Assembly (NCBI RefSeq): GCF_014764445.1
Contig: NZ_CP061721.1
Coordinates: 3,844,001-3,908,000 of the forward strand
DNA: 64,000 nt
Source: Pseudarthrobacter sp. BIM B-2242
GTDB lineage: Bacteria; Actinomycetota; Actinomycetes; Actinomycetales; Micrococcaceae
Reading direction: 5' to 3'
Below, piece by piece: positions 42,003 to 51,001 of this stretch (positions within the stretch are counted from its first letter, which is position 1; each line of letters begins with the position of its first letter). The position numbers were made by a program, and so were the translations under genes. Under the pieces are notes generated by a model, which did not search any database, had not been told where the DNA came from, and saw nothing but the letters and a program-made list of their open reading frames with translations.

Positions 42003-43340
42003 TCAGTGTGAGTAGCCCGAAGCTGCCTGGGTCAGGGTTTTGCCCTTCGTCTCGGGAGCCAGCCACTGGGATAGCCCTGCTCCTGCCAAGGCGACAGCAG
42101 CAGCGATCAGCATGGTGGGACCTGCCCCGAGGGCCTCCATTGACATTGGCATCAGGAAGATGCCGATCCCTGCCCCGACGCGGCTGACAGCGGCCGCGAA
42201 ACCTGTCCCGATTCCCCGGATCTCGGTCGGAAGAACCTCACTCGGATAGACGCCGGTCAGCGTGGTGTACATCGCGTTGAAGAACGAGAAGACCAGGAAC
42301 AGGACGAGAACAACAGGCCCGGGCGCGCCGGCCCACAGGCCGATGATGGCGAGGACTACAGCGCAAAGCCACTGCGGCGGGACGCACAGTATGCGGCGGC
42401 CCGCCTTGTCGATCAGCAGGACCGTGACCACCACCCCGGCAAGGGCGATGGCAGAGAGCCCGACTCCGCCAGCGAGTCCGCCGCCGAGGCCGTACTGGTT
42501 CAAGACGCTGTCGGCGAACGTGGCGATAGCAAAGTAGGGTGTCACAGCGCAGAACCAGAAGGCCGAGATGAACAACGTGGACCGCCAGTGCTGCTTGGAG
42601 AACAGCATGCCGAAACTGCCCTTCCGAACGTCCTCGTGCTGGACGTCGTCAAGCGCGTCATCAGGCATGTATTTTTCGGCGAGGGCGCGGGCCTCATCCT
42701 TGCGGCCCACGCTCCACAGCCAGCGTGGCGATTCCGGCAAGCCAAGCCGGGCGAGGAACAAGGCCACCGCGATAAACGTGCTGGTACCGAGGATAAAGTG
42801 CCAACTTAGGTCGGTGTATGCAGCCAGCAGATGGCCGATCAGGAACGCGACCATAAAGCCGGCGTACCAGGCGATCTCCATGGCGCCCATGAGGCGACCG
42901 CGCAGGTGGGTGGCCGAGAACTCAGCCATCAGGGGCCATCCCACCGCGTATTCGCAGCCGATTGCAATGCCCATCAGCAGCCGCACCACCAAAAGCCACA
43001 GGGGTGAGTCGATGAAGAACTGCATGCCTGACGCGATCGCAAACAGTCCGATGTCGAACATAAAGATTGGCTTCCGGCCCCACTTGTCGGCCGCCCAGCC
43101 ACCCAGAGGCGAGCCGATGAGGATGCCGATCAAGGCGGCCGCAGCGATCAGCCCCTGCCAAACCACTGAGAGCTCCAGGTCCTCTGCCATCCTCCCTGAC
43201 AACGGTCCGATGATGCCGAGGATGTAGCCGTCCAAAAACATGCCGCCGATCAGGACGGTGATCATTCTGATCATGAAGCGTTTTTTACTTGCCGCTGAGA
43301 TGACGCTCTGGCGTGCAGCTGAGTTTTTTGTTGCTGACAC
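42003..43340 (-). CDS. MFS transporter of the sugar/aromatic acid porter type
   Basis: The 445-residue protein has 12 hydrophobic segments and the MFS signatures GGWAADKWGRKPIFMFD after helix 2, MGIAIGCEYAVGWPLMAEF, GLPESPRWL and PSEVLPTEIRGIGTGFAAA in the second half. It starts with GTG at 43338-43340, only 3 bases after the BCCT stop, so the two transporters are co-transcribed behind the 56-residue PWxGLYxE gene. Substrates could be organic acids or an aromatic/heterocyclic acid connected with the LLM pathway. Confidence 0.85.
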   Translation of the reverse strand: MSATKNSAARQSVISAASKKRFMIRMITVLIGGMFLDGYILGIIGPLSGRMAEDLELSVVWQGLIAAAALIGILIGSPLGGWAADKWGRKPIFMFDIGLFAIASGMQFFIDSPLWLLVVRLLMGIAIGCEYAVGWPLMAEFSATHLRGRLMGAMEIAWYAGFMVAFLIGHLLAAYTDLSWHFILGTSTFIAVALFLARLGLPESPRWLWSVGRKDEARALAEKYMPDDALDDVQHEDVRKGSFGMLFSKQHWRSTLFISAFWFCAVTPYFAIATFADSVLNQYGLGGGLAGGVGLSAIALAGVVVTVLLIDKAGRRILCVPPQWLCAVVLAIIGLWAGAPGPVVLVLFLVFSFFNAMYTTLTGVYPSEVLPTEIRGIGTGFAAAVSRVGAGIGIFLMPMSMEALGAGPTMLIAAAVALAGAGLSQWLAPETKGKTLTQAASGYSH

Positions 43341-43343
43341 TCT

Positions 43344-45281
43344 TCAGCTCCTACCGGTTGGGTTGGATGAGATTGGCTCCGCCTTGTCGGTGGCGTAGAT
43401 GGGCGTCCCCGCTGCCGTGGCGTCGATGGCCTGGAGTTGGCCCGTCGGCGGTGCGGTGCTTTCCTTGGTGGCGAGGATGAACTTTTGGTGGCCGTGTTCA
43501 TCAACAGCGGCGCGGACTGTTCGCCGGATGACGGAATCGGAAAGTTGTTTGCGCAGCCAGATGGGGTCACGGCGGAGGTCCCGGGTCAGGGCGATGCAGA
43601 GGACCAGGAGGACGATGACGAACGGTGCTGCGGCAACGATGGTCATGCGTTGGAGTCCGCTGAGTGCTTCGGCCGGTGTGTCTCCGCCGGCCAGGAGCAT
43701 GACGATTGCGACGGTCCCCATCAGGACGCCCCAGAAGACCACGACGGGTTTGGAGGGTTTTAGGGTGCCGCGGGAACTCAGGGAGCCCATGACGATGGAG
43801 GCCGAGTCGGCGCCGGTGACAAAGAAGATTGCGGTCAGGACCATGGCCAGGACGGCCAATCCGATGGTGAGCCACTGGGGTGTGCCGAGCCCGTTGAGCA
43901 TCGCGAACAACGCGCCGTCGAAAGAGATGGTGGGTGAGCCGTCGACGATGGTGGCGATTCCGTCGGTGGTGTCGGCGGTGGCGTCGGCGGCACGCTGCTG
44001 GTGGATGGCCGTACCGCCGAACACAGCGAACCAAAGCAGGGACACCAGGGACGGCACAAAAAGGACACCGGTGACGAACTGGCGGATGGTGCGGCCGCGG
44101 CTGATACGGGCGATGAACATGCCCACGAACGGGGTCCAGGACATCCACCAGACCCAGTAGAACACTGTCCAGCTGGAGAGCCAGGCGCGCATGGTGTCAT
44201 CCCCGGTGGCTTCGGTGCGGGCTGCCATTTCGGGCAGTTGCTGGATGTAGGAGCCCAGGGCCGAGGGGATGAGGTTCAGGATAAACAGGGTGGGGCCGAC
44301 AACAAACACAACCACTGCCAGCACCACGGCGAGAATCATGTTGGTGTTGGACAGGAACTGGATGCCCTTCTCCAGGCCCGAGACTGCCGAGGCGACGAAG
44401 CAGAACGTCAGGACGGCGATGATGATCACCAGCAGCGGTGTGGCAACTTCGCCGACGACGCCGTTGAACTGCAGGCCGCTGCCGATCTGCAGCGCACCCA
44501 GGCCCAGTGACGCTGCGGAGCCGAAGAGGGTGGCAAAGATGGCGAGGATGTTGATGATTTTCCCGCCGATCCCGTCCACGGCCTTGCGGCCAAAGAGGGA
44601 GACGAACGCCTCGGAGAGCAGGTTCTTCCGGCCCAGCCGGAACGTGCTGTACGCGATCGCGATGCCAACGACGGCGTACATCGCCCACGGGTGCAGGGTC
44701 CAGTGGAACACCGAGGTGGCCATAGCGGTTTCCACCGCTTCGACCGTCTGGCCATCCACGGTGCTCGGCGGCGGGGAGATGTAGTGGTACAGGGGTTCGG
44801 CCACGCCATAGAACATCAGGCCGATCCCCATGCCGCAGGCGAACATCATGGAGATCCAGGACCCGGTTTTGAACTCGGGCCCCTCACCGTCCTTACCCAG
44901 CGGGATGTTCCCGAAGCGGCCAATGGCCAGCCACAGGACATACACCACGAAGACCGAGGACAACAGGACAAAGACCCACCCCGATGATCCCAGGACCCAG
45001 TTCAACGCAAGCGTTGATGCGGCGGCCAGGCCATCCGTATCGGTGAACCCCCACACCAGGAACGCAATCACCAGGGCGCCTGTCACAACAAAGATCGTCT
45101 TGTCGAGGCCGCCGGTATGCGCGCGGGCTTGCCCGCGCCTTTCGGCAACCCCGTCCTTTAAGTCTTCGAGGATTTTTACTTCCTCGGACTCGGTTCGGTG
45201 CAGGTGGGCAGTGTCATCCACCGGCGGCGCCGTTACCACTTCAACGGATGGCGCATCCGATGCGGAGTGCTTGGTGCTCAT
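43344..45281 (-). CDS. BCCT-family transporter 2
   Basis: The 645-residue protein has an N-terminal hydrophilic part of about 65 residues, 12 helices with the signature WWMSWTPFVGMFIARISRGR and WTLHPWAMYAVVGIAIAYST, and a short C-terminal tail. It is not a copy of transporter 1, which has a much longer tail. The ATG at 45279-45281 (MSTKHSASDAPS) has GAGAGAGG nearby. It lies in the unit 56-residue gene, BCCT, MFS, under up to three IclR-type operators. This places uptake of a betaine-like compound under the same regulator as the LLM catabolic operon. Confidence 0.88.
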   Translation of the reverse strand: MSTKHSASDAPSVEVVTAPPVDDTAHLHRTESEEVKILEDLKDGVAERRGQARAHTGGLDKTIFVVTGALVIAFLVWGFTDTDGLAAASTLALNWVLGSSGWVFVLLSSVFVVYVLWLAIGRFGNIPLGKDGEGPEFKTGSWISMMFACGMGIGLMFYGVAEPLYHYISPPPSTVDGQTVEAVETAMATSVFHWTLHPWAMYAVVGIAIAYSTFRLGRKNLLSEAFVSLFGRKAVDGIGGKIINILAIFATLFGSAASLGLGALQIGSGLQFNGVVGEVATPLLVIIIAVLTFCFVASAVSGLEKGIQFLSNTNMILAVVLAVVVFVVGPTLFILNLIPSALGSYIQQLPEMAARTEATGDDTMRAWLSSWTVFYWVWWMSWTPFVGMFIARISRGRTIRQFVTGVLFVPSLVSLLWFAVFGGTAIHQQRAADATADTTDGIATIVDGSPTISFDGALFAMLNGLGTPQWLTIGLAVLAMVLTAIFFVTGADSASIVMGSLSSRGTLKPSKPVVVFWGVLMGTVAIVMLLAGGDTPAEALSGLQRMTIVAAAPFVIVLLVLCIALTRDLRRDPIWLRKQLSDSVIRRTVRAAVDEHGHQKFILATKESTAPPTGQLQAIDATAAGTPIYATDKAEPISSNPTGRS

Positions 45282-45389
45282 GGGAGCCTCTCTCAGAAAG
45301 GGATTGGGACGTGGGTGCCCCAGCGTGGGCCACAAAGGCTTGCCGGAAGCGGCTTATCTGGGTAATGGATTGGGAGCTTGGGGCGGCAA

Positions 45390-45560
45390 CTAAGCCGCGG
45401 CGGCCTTTTCCACATAAAGACCTGCCCACGGTTCGCAGGTCACCGTGCCCTGCTCGGTGAACCGGGATGGGAGGACGGAGGGAAGTGCCCGGGGGCGCAC
45501 GGGAAGCGGACGGGACGAAGGGCACAGTGCAGTGCTTAGAAAGCGGATCGCGATACTCAC
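45390..45560 (-). CDS. Small protein with PWxGLYxE motif, short form
   Basis: A 56-residue frame starts with GTG at 45558-45560, with GAGGAG 6 bases before it, and ends in CEPWAGLYVEKAAAA. The motif PWxGLYxE is shared with the 84-residue protein at 31253-31507, and both begin with a basic, hydrophobic segment (MSIAIRFLSTAL here) and a proline/arginine-rich stretch. It is 108 bases before BCCT gene 2 and 82 bases after an IclR-type operator. It is therefore the first gene of the transporter unit. Function unknown. Confidence 0.65.
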   Translation of the reverse strand: MSIAIRFLSTALCPSSRPLPVRPRALPSVLPSRFTEQGTVTCEPWAGLYVEKAAAA

Positions 45561-45641
45561 AGTGGACTCCTCAACGCTGACGAGGAACCGGGGTTCCGGA
45601 GGCTGGACATTTCGAGTGGAAGGACAATCATCGGCCTTCTT

Positions 45642-45656
45642 TGAACGCAGTGTTCA
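45642..45656. promoter_or_regulatory. IclR-type operator, nearest to the 56-residue gene
   Basis: TGAACGCAGTGTTCA has perfect arms and a 5-base spacer, 82 bases before the GTG start. Confidence 0.65.
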
Positions 45657-45722
45657 TCTTGTGAACATTCATCAAGTGTGGCGCAGCCCACTCTTTCTGG
45701 CAAGAGCAAAACCAAACGAGGA

Positions 45723-45737
45723 TGAACGTTACGTTCG
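45723..45737. promoter_or_regulatory. IclR-type operator, middle copy
   Basis: TGAACGTTACGTTCG keeps 9 of 10 arm bases with a 5-base spacer. Confidence 0.55.
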
Positions 45738-45810
45738 AAAATGAACCCTCCGCAGTGCGTGGGCATTGGGCGCGTTATGCAGTCAACAACCGGAAGTACG
45801 AGTTCCGGGC

Positions 45811-45824
45811 GTGAGACGTGTCAT
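45811..45824. promoter_or_regulatory. CRP/GlxR-type site of the transporter unit
   Basis: GTGAGACGTGTCAT fits GTGA-N6-TCAY and lies between the middle and far IclR-type sites. Confidence 0.5.
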
Positions 45825-45844
45825 AATCTGCGCAGCAAAGTAAG

Positions 45845-45859
45845 TGAACGCCATGTTCA
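45845..45859. promoter_or_regulatory. IclR-type operator, far copy
   Basis: TGAACGCCATGTTCA has perfect arms and a 5-base spacer. It is the site closest in sequence to 31558-31572. Confidence 0.6.
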
Positions 45860-45929
45860 TTCCGTGACCCAGGCGCAATTCCTGATACCGGTTTCCGGCC
45901 CGCAACCACGAAAACTTCGAGGGCGTCAG

Positions 45930-48086
45930 TCAGCCATCGCTTTTCCGTGCGGCCTGCTCTATTAGTTCTGTCAGCCATGGCCGGTGTTCACGATGGAACG
46001 CCACCCCTTCGGGAAGTCCCTGCACGGAAGGTTCGGAGCCCGTGATATCGATGGTGATCCGGCTCCCCGCCAGGGGCGCATTGGTGATGTGCAGGTTGCC
46101 ATAGGATTCCGGGAGCGCCGGATCCATCCAGAATCCGCCGCGGGATATATGGGCGTCATACCGCATCAGGCTGGTGACCAACATGATTGGCGTGGTCGCT
46201 GCCCACGCCTGAGGAGAGCACGCGGTGGGATACGGCACGGGTTCCGCTACCTGGTCGCGGCCGAAGCCGCAGAACAGTTCCGGGAGTCGGCCCTCGGAGT
46301 AATCGGCGGCCTCAAAAAGCGCAGTGGAGATCCGCTGTGCTTCTCCGACGAATCCGTAGCGCATCAGGCCCGCGGCGATGATTGCGTTGTCATGCGGCCA
46401 AACTGATCCGTTGTGGTAACTGGCCGGGTTGTAGGCGCCCATATCACTTGAGAGGGTTCGCACGCCCCAACCACTGAACATTTCGGGTGACATAAGCCGT
46501 TCGGCCACCTGGGGCGCCTTGTCCTCATCGATAATTCCGTGCCAGAGACATTGACCCATGTTGGACGCGCATGCGTCGACCTGCCGTTTGTTGGCGTCGA
46601 GGGCGACTGCGAAGTAGCCGCGGTCAGGAATCCAGAACTCGTCGTTGAACCTTTTCTTCAACCGCACCGCTTCTTCGGTGAGCCGGGCCGCCAACGCCGG
46701 ATCGCCGGCGTCGTACGCCATCCACGCCCGGGACAAGAACGCGGAGTAGGTCAATGCCTGGACTTCGCACAGTGCGATGGGAGGCTCGGCCACGCGTCCG
46801 TCAGCGAAGTTGATCCCGTCCCAGGAGTCCTTCCAGCCTTGGTTGATAAGGCCCTGTTCGTTGAGTCGCTTATACTCGACGAACCCGTCGCCGTCCTTGT
46901 CACCGTAGTTCCTGATCCAATCCAGTGCCCGGTCTGCGTGGGGCAGCAGGGCGGCGATGGTGTCCTTGGCAAAGCCCCAGCGGCTCACTGATGCGAGGGT
47001 CATCACGAACTGTGGAGTCGCGTCCACACTGCCGTAGTAAACGGATTTTCCACCCAGGGAGAGCCCGCTGGAGACTCCCAGCCTGACTTCGTGCAGGATT
47101 TTGCCCGGTTCCTCCTCGCTCATCGGGTCCACCACGCTGCCTTGCCTGTCTGCCAGCGTCTGCAAGGTGCCAAGTGCTAGGGAGGGGTCCACCGGCAGAG
47201 CCATTTCCGAGGCCCACAACGAGTCCCGGCCGAAGAGCGTCATGAACCACGGCGCCCCGGCTGCCACTACGACCCGCTCCGGATGGGCCGGATCCTCGAT
47301 GCGAAGTGCGCCCAGATCGTCGTAGCTGCGGCGGAGGGTCCGTTCCATGGACCGGTTGCCCATGTGCAGCCTGGGAATCTTCGCCACCCATTCCTGGCGG
47401 CGACGGTCGCTCGGAGACATCTCACCATCAGCCGGGCGGACGAACGATGCCACGGGTCCGACGCCGTCGACCGTGGGCACCACGGTCAGACTGGTACTCC
47501 AGTGGCCACGCGGCGCGACCACCGTCCGGTAGGTCAGCGCCTCCGCGCTGACGTCGGCACCGCCGGCGTTAACGACAATGCCCTTCCGGACGCCCTGCCA
47601 GTGGGCGCGAATGGCCAAGGAGTCGCCTTCCGGGTGGCGGGACTGTTCCCAGAGCCGCTGGACACGCGCCTCCTTGACCTCGAACAGGTCCGCGAAGTCC
47701 GATTCGACGTCGAGGGTGACCACGCATTCGGCCTCGTCCGACGAGTAGTTCCGAATGGTGATCTCCTCCAGGATCCCCGCGCCAACTTCCCGCAACCGCT
47801 CCACGATCAGGGGGCTGTCCGCATACCCATCGGAGCGGGGAACGCGCCCAATAAACAAAGCCCGATGAGGTTCCTTCGTTGATGCGGTCAATGGCTCCAG
47901 AGCCTGCCCGTTGATGGCCAGGTTCCAGCGCGACAGGATACGGGTGTCCTCGTGGAAAACCCCGTGGGGAAGCTCCGGGTGAATGTCTCCGTTGGCGGAG
48001 GAAATGCAGAAAGATGAACCCTCCACCAAAGTAACCGTGCCGGACCCCACGGGCCCCGCAGCCGTGTCAGCATTCCAGCCAGCCAT
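45930..48086 (-). CDS. Glycogen debranching N-terminal domain protein (amylo-alpha-1,6-glucosidase type)
   Basis: The 718-residue protein has an N-terminal beta domain (LVEGSSFCISSANGDIHPEL, HGVFHEDTRILSRW) and a C-terminal (alpha/alpha)6-barrel with GAPWFMTLFGRDSLWASEMA, KDGDGFVEYKR, INQGWKDSWDG and NPASYHNGSVWPHDNAIIAAGL, where the acidic catalytic residues of this glycosidase clan lie. Such proteins cleave alpha-glucosidic bonds in storage or osmolyte glycans. It is transcribed away from the BCCT unit and shows no link to it except that both relate to stress or osmolytes. No signal peptide is seen. Confidence 0.85.
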   Translation of the reverse strand: MAGWNADTAAGPVGSGTVTLVEGSSFCISSANGDIHPELPHGVFHEDTRILSRWNLAINGQALEPLTASTKEPHRALFIGRVPRSDGYADSPLIVERLREVGAGILEEITIRNYSSDEAECVVTLDVESDFADLFEVKEARVQRLWEQSRHPEGDSLAIRAHWQGVRKGIVVNAGGADVSAEALTYRTVVAPRGHWSTSLTVVPTVDGVGPVASFVRPADGEMSPSDRRRQEWVAKIPRLHMGNRSMERTLRRSYDDLGALRIEDPAHPERVVVAAGAPWFMTLFGRDSLWASEMALPVDPSLALGTLQTLADRQGSVVDPMSEEEPGKILHEVRLGVSSGLSLGGKSVYYGSVDATPQFVMTLASVSRWGFAKDTIAALLPHADRALDWIRNYGDKDGDGFVEYKRLNEQGLINQGWKDSWDGINFADGRVAEPPIALCEVQALTYSAFLSRAWMAYDAGDPALAARLTEEAVRLKKRFNDEFWIPDRGYFAVALDANKRQVDACASNMGQCLWHGIIDEDKAPQVAERLMSPEMFSGWGVRTLSSDMGAYNPASYHNGSVWPHDNAIIAAGLMRYGFVGEAQRISTALFEAADYSEGRLPELFCGFGRDQVAEPVPYPTACSPQAWAATTPIMLVTSLMRYDAHISRGGFWMDPALPESYGNLHITNAPLAGSRITIDITGSEPSVQGLPEGVAFHREHRPWLTELIEQAARKSDG

Positions 48087-48372
48087 CCCCGCCTCCTATA
48101 ACGGCTCAAGACCGGGCGGCGGCATGCGGCCCAAGGCCGAACCGTCGATCGCCGCCATACTCCGTTGGCTACGCTACGCCTCTGTCAGCGCTTTGGTAAT
48201 AAGCACTGCGCCCGTCCGAAAATCGTGGCCGGGTAAGGTCCGTCTGATACCAGTGGGGGCACTGGAAATGCCCTGCGGGACTGGCCGCAGGGATTACCGG
48301 AGGATATGCTAAGCATACTGATGAATTTTTGGTTCCCTCATCAGCCCCGGTTCAACTCTCGAAGGAGATGTC

Positions 48373-49326
48373 ATGAGCACGAAGGTCGAAAAACGCATTC
48401 TGGTGAATGTGCCGGTGAGCACCGCCTACAACCAGTGGACGCAGTTCGAGGAATTCCCGCACTTCATGGGCGGCGTGAAAAGCGTCAAGCAGATCACTGA
48501 TGACCGGCTTGAATGGGTGGCGGAGATTGCCGGCGTCCGCAGGCAGTGGACAGCGAAGATCCTGGAGCAGATCCCAGACCGCAAAGTGGCATGGGCCGCC
48601 ACGGAAGGTGCCACCAACGCGGGGGCGGTGGAATTCGAGGACGTCGGAGGCGGCCAGACCTCGCTGCGGCTCACGCTCGAGTACGATCCCGAGGGCCTCA
48701 TCGAAAAAGTCGGCGACAAGCTCCACGTCGTGGACCGCCAGGCCGAAGCCGACCTGAAGCGCTTCAAGGAGTTCATTGAAGATGCCGGCTACGCCAGCGG
48801 CGCTTGGCGCGAGTCAGTCAACAGGGGCGCTTCCGTAGGCACTCCGGGAGTGGAGGATGCCGCAGCCTCACGCGGAGACTCGGGCAACGCCGGGATCTCC
48901 GGCAAGATGGCCGCAGGGCTGGGCGTCGCAGCGGCCGCCGGCGCCGCAGCTGCCATGAGCGCTGGCACCAACAAGGATTCGCACGAGGCCCGGGACGAAA
49001 CCATCACACCTCCGGTCCGGCCCGTTACGGTCGAGCCCACACCGGTACAGCATGTTCCCGCCGATTCTGTAACAACCACGACGGCGGCCGGCGGCTCAGT
49101 GGCAGGCGCTGCGGCAGGCGCCGGGGCGGCAACCCCCGTGCCCGGCTCCGAAACCGTGGGCAGCGATCGCGCGCCGGGCAGGCCCTTCGACCAGACGAAC
49201 GGCCTGGTGGATTTCGAGGGTGAGTCCGACGGAACTGCTGAAGGTGAGATTCACAGCGCGGCCGAGCGCCGCGAGGATGACGAGCCCGGGACGATTCCTC
49301 CGCTGGGAGGCCACGTCCAGCGCTAA
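48373..49326 (+). CDS. SRPBCC-family protein with a long Ala/Gly-rich tail
   Basis: The first 150 residues form a START-like (polyketide cyclase/coenzyme Q-binding) domain: KRILVNVPVSTAYNQWTQFE, FPHFMGGVKSVKQI, LEYDPEGLIEKVGDKL, VDRQAEADLKRFKEFIE. The remaining 165 residues are of low complexity, with a hydrophobic Ala/Gly segment (MAAGLGVAAAAGAAAAMS) and an acidic end. GAAGGAGATG precedes the ATG. Related proteins occur in actinobacterial stress regions next to CsbD-like or general stress genes. The ligand is unknown, and the tail may be a surface or membrane-proximal linker. Confidence 0.8.
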   Translation: MSTKVEKRILVNVPVSTAYNQWTQFEEFPHFMGGVKSVKQITDDRLEWVAEIAGVRRQWTAKILEQIPDRKVAWAATEGATNAGAVEFEDVGGGQTSLRLTLEYDPEGLIEKVGDKLHVVDRQAEADLKRFKEFIEDAGYASGAWRESVNRGASVGTPGVEDAAASRGDSGNAGISGKMAAGLGVAAAAGAAAAMSAGTNKDSHEARDETITPPVRPVTVEPTPVQHVPADSVTTTTAAGGSVAGAAAGAGAATPVPGSETVGSDRAPGRPFDQTNGLVDFEGESDGTAEGEIHSAAERREDDEPGTIPPLGGHVQR

Positions 49327-49347
49327 ACGTCCACGCGGATTGTCCGC

Positions 49348-49384
49348 CCGGGAGTGGCAGCGAAATCCGGGAGTGGCAGCGAAA
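49348..49384 (+). repeat. Tandem 18-base repeat before the terminator
   Basis: CCGGGAGTGGCAGCGAAA occurs at 49348-49365 and again at 49367-49384, one base apart, after the SRPBCC gene. It looks like a local slippage duplication. Confidence 0.85.
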
Positions 49385-49425
49385 ATGGCCCTGCCCCGCA
49401 CTCAGGTGCGGGGCAGGGCCATTTT
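49382..49425. terminator. Strong bidirectional terminator
   Basis: A perfect 19-bp inverted repeat (49382-49400 with 49407-49425, 6-base loop) with a T run on the plus-strand side ends the SRPBCC transcript. A second hairpin at about 49450-49490 (arms GGAAGCCCC/GGGGCTTCC) may serve the minus-strand transporter gene. Confidence 0.85.
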
Positions 49426-49612
49426 TTACGTGTCGGAGGCTGATTGGTAGGAAGCCCCCGCGCGAGGTGAACTCCAGCGCAGGGGCTTCCAGGTTTCGTT
49501 GGGGGGCCGAAACCGAGATCAATCTACCGGCTCGGCGCGGGTGATAAGCCCGGCAACAGGGGGTTCGTGGAAATCTTGAGTGAACCTTGAGCCCGCCGCG
49601 CCATGGCGGGAA

Positions 49613-50947
49613 TTAGTGGTGGTGGCTGATGCCCAGCGGGCGGCCCCTTGTCTCCTTGGCCAGCAGCACACCGATGGCGGAGATGACGCAGAGGATCATG
49701 ATGTAGATGCCAATGGATCCAGTCCACTTGGTGCTCTGCAGCAGGGTCTCTGCGATGGTGGCCGCGAACGCCCCACCGAGGATGGCACCGAAGGCGTACC
49801 CGATGGAGATGCCCGAGTAGCGCACGTTGGCAGGGAACATTTCGGCGTACATGGCGGACATCGGTCCGTACGAGAGGCCGAGCCCGACTGTCAGGACGAA
49901 CAGTGCCACGCCGTAGAGCGTGATGTTCCTGGTGTCGATCAGGGCGAACATCGGGATCATCCACACAAAGACGATTGCGTAGCCGATCAGGAACGTCTTG
50001 ACCCTGCCGATCTTGTCCGAGAGCCAGCCGCCCACCAGGGTAAAGATCAACCAGCCAAAGGACGCCAGCGTGGTGGCCAGCAGGATTTCCGGGACCGGCA
50101 TCTTCAGCGTCCGGGTGGCGTAGGAGATGAAGAAAGCAATCAGGAGGTAGCCGGCAGCGTTGTTGCCGATGAAGATCATGGTGGAGTACAGAACGGGCAG
50201 CTTGTGGTTCCGGATGAGCACGCCGAGCGGCGCCTTGCTTTCTTCCTTGCGGGCAGCCATTTCCTTGAAGACCGGGCTCTCGGCAACGGCACGGCGGATC
50301 AGGTAGCCAACAACGATCAGAACGATGGACAGCAGGAACGGCACCCGCCAGCCCCAGGACGCGAAGTCTTCCCTGGACATGTTCGAGTTGAGAACGAAGA
50401 GCAGGCCGGTGGCAAGGATCATGCCCACCGGAACGCCGATCTGGGGGTACGCACCGAAGAGGCCGCGCTTGCTCTTGGGCGCGTGCTCCACAGCCATCAG
50501 GGCCGCGCCGCCCCATTCTCCGCCGGCAGAGAAGCCCTGGATGATCCGCAGGAGGATCAGCAGGACCGGAGCCCAGAAGCCAATCTGTGCGTAGGTGGGG
50601 AGCATACCGATCAGCGCCGTGGCGGCACCCATCATGATCAGCGTGAAGACCAGCATGGCCTTGCGGCCAAGACGGTCGCCCAGGTGGCCGGCAACAATGG
50701 CGCCCAGCGGCCGGAACAGGAAGCTGATGCCGATCAGCGCGAAGGAGAGGATCTGCGCCAGGCCCGGATTGGAGTCATTCAGTGGCGCGAGGAACAGCGG
50801 CGACAGCAGCGTCCCGGTCAGCTGGGCAAAGATGAAGAAGTCGTACCACTCGATGGTGGTGCCCACGAGGGTCCCGGCAAGGACTTTTCGTTCCTCGTGC
50901 TTGCTGCTGGGGCCCATCTCGGAATCGACGCGTGAAGTTGCGGTCAT
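49613..50947 (-). CDS. MHS-type MFS transporter, candidate phenylacetate importer
   Basis: The 444-residue protein begins MTATSRVDSEMGPSSKHEER and has GTTIEWYDFFIFAQLTGTLL, FRPLGAIVAGHLGDRLGRKA, RIIQGFSAGGEWGGAALMAVEHAP and ETRGRPLGI, the signature of metabolite:proton symporters (ShiA/ProP type). A PaaR-type operator lies 55 bases before its ATG and it follows paaG in the same direction. This makes phenylacetate, or a related aromatic acid, the likely substrate. Confidence 0.82.
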   Translation of the reverse strand: MTATSRVDSEMGPSSKHEERKVLAGTLVGTTIEWYDFFIFAQLTGTLLSPLFLAPLNDSNPGLAQILSFALIGISFLFRPLGAIVAGHLGDRLGRKAMLVFTLIMMGAATALIGMLPTYAQIGFWAPVLLILLRIIQGFSAGGEWGGAALMAVEHAPKSKRGLFGAYPQIGVPVGMILATGLLFVLNSNMSREDFASWGWRVPFLLSIVLIVVGYLIRRAVAESPVFKEMAARKEESKAPLGVLIRNHKLPVLYSTMIFIGNNAAGYLLIAFFISYATRTLKMPVPEILLATTLASFGWLIFTLVGGWLSDKIGRVKTFLIGYAIVFVWMIPMFALIDTRNITLYGVALFVLTVGLGLSYGPMSAMYAEMFPANVRYSGISIGYAFGAILGGAFAATIAETLLQSTKWTGSIGIYIMILCVISAIGVLLAKETRGRPLGISHHH

Positions 50948-51001
50948 TGGAACTCCATGGCTGGGGGCAGCGATGCTGCCCGGGGTGGTGTCAAGCTATT
51001 T

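Larger units (their letters stand above)
45561..45929 (-). promoter_or_regulatory. 369-base control region of the transporter unit
   Basis: No credible gene is present. It holds three IclR-type sites and one CRP/GlxR-type site, listed separately, between the 56-residue gene and the end of the debranching enzyme gene. Confidence 0.6.

Noticed and set aside
41332..42066. A 244-codon frame read as an intact oxidoreductase
   Set aside because: Only the middle matches the family; the ends match in other frames, so it is a pseudogene.
45741..45965. A 74-codon plus-strand frame in the BCCT 2 control region
   Set aside because: It runs across several operator sites and into the end of the debranching enzyme gene, with no family resemblance.
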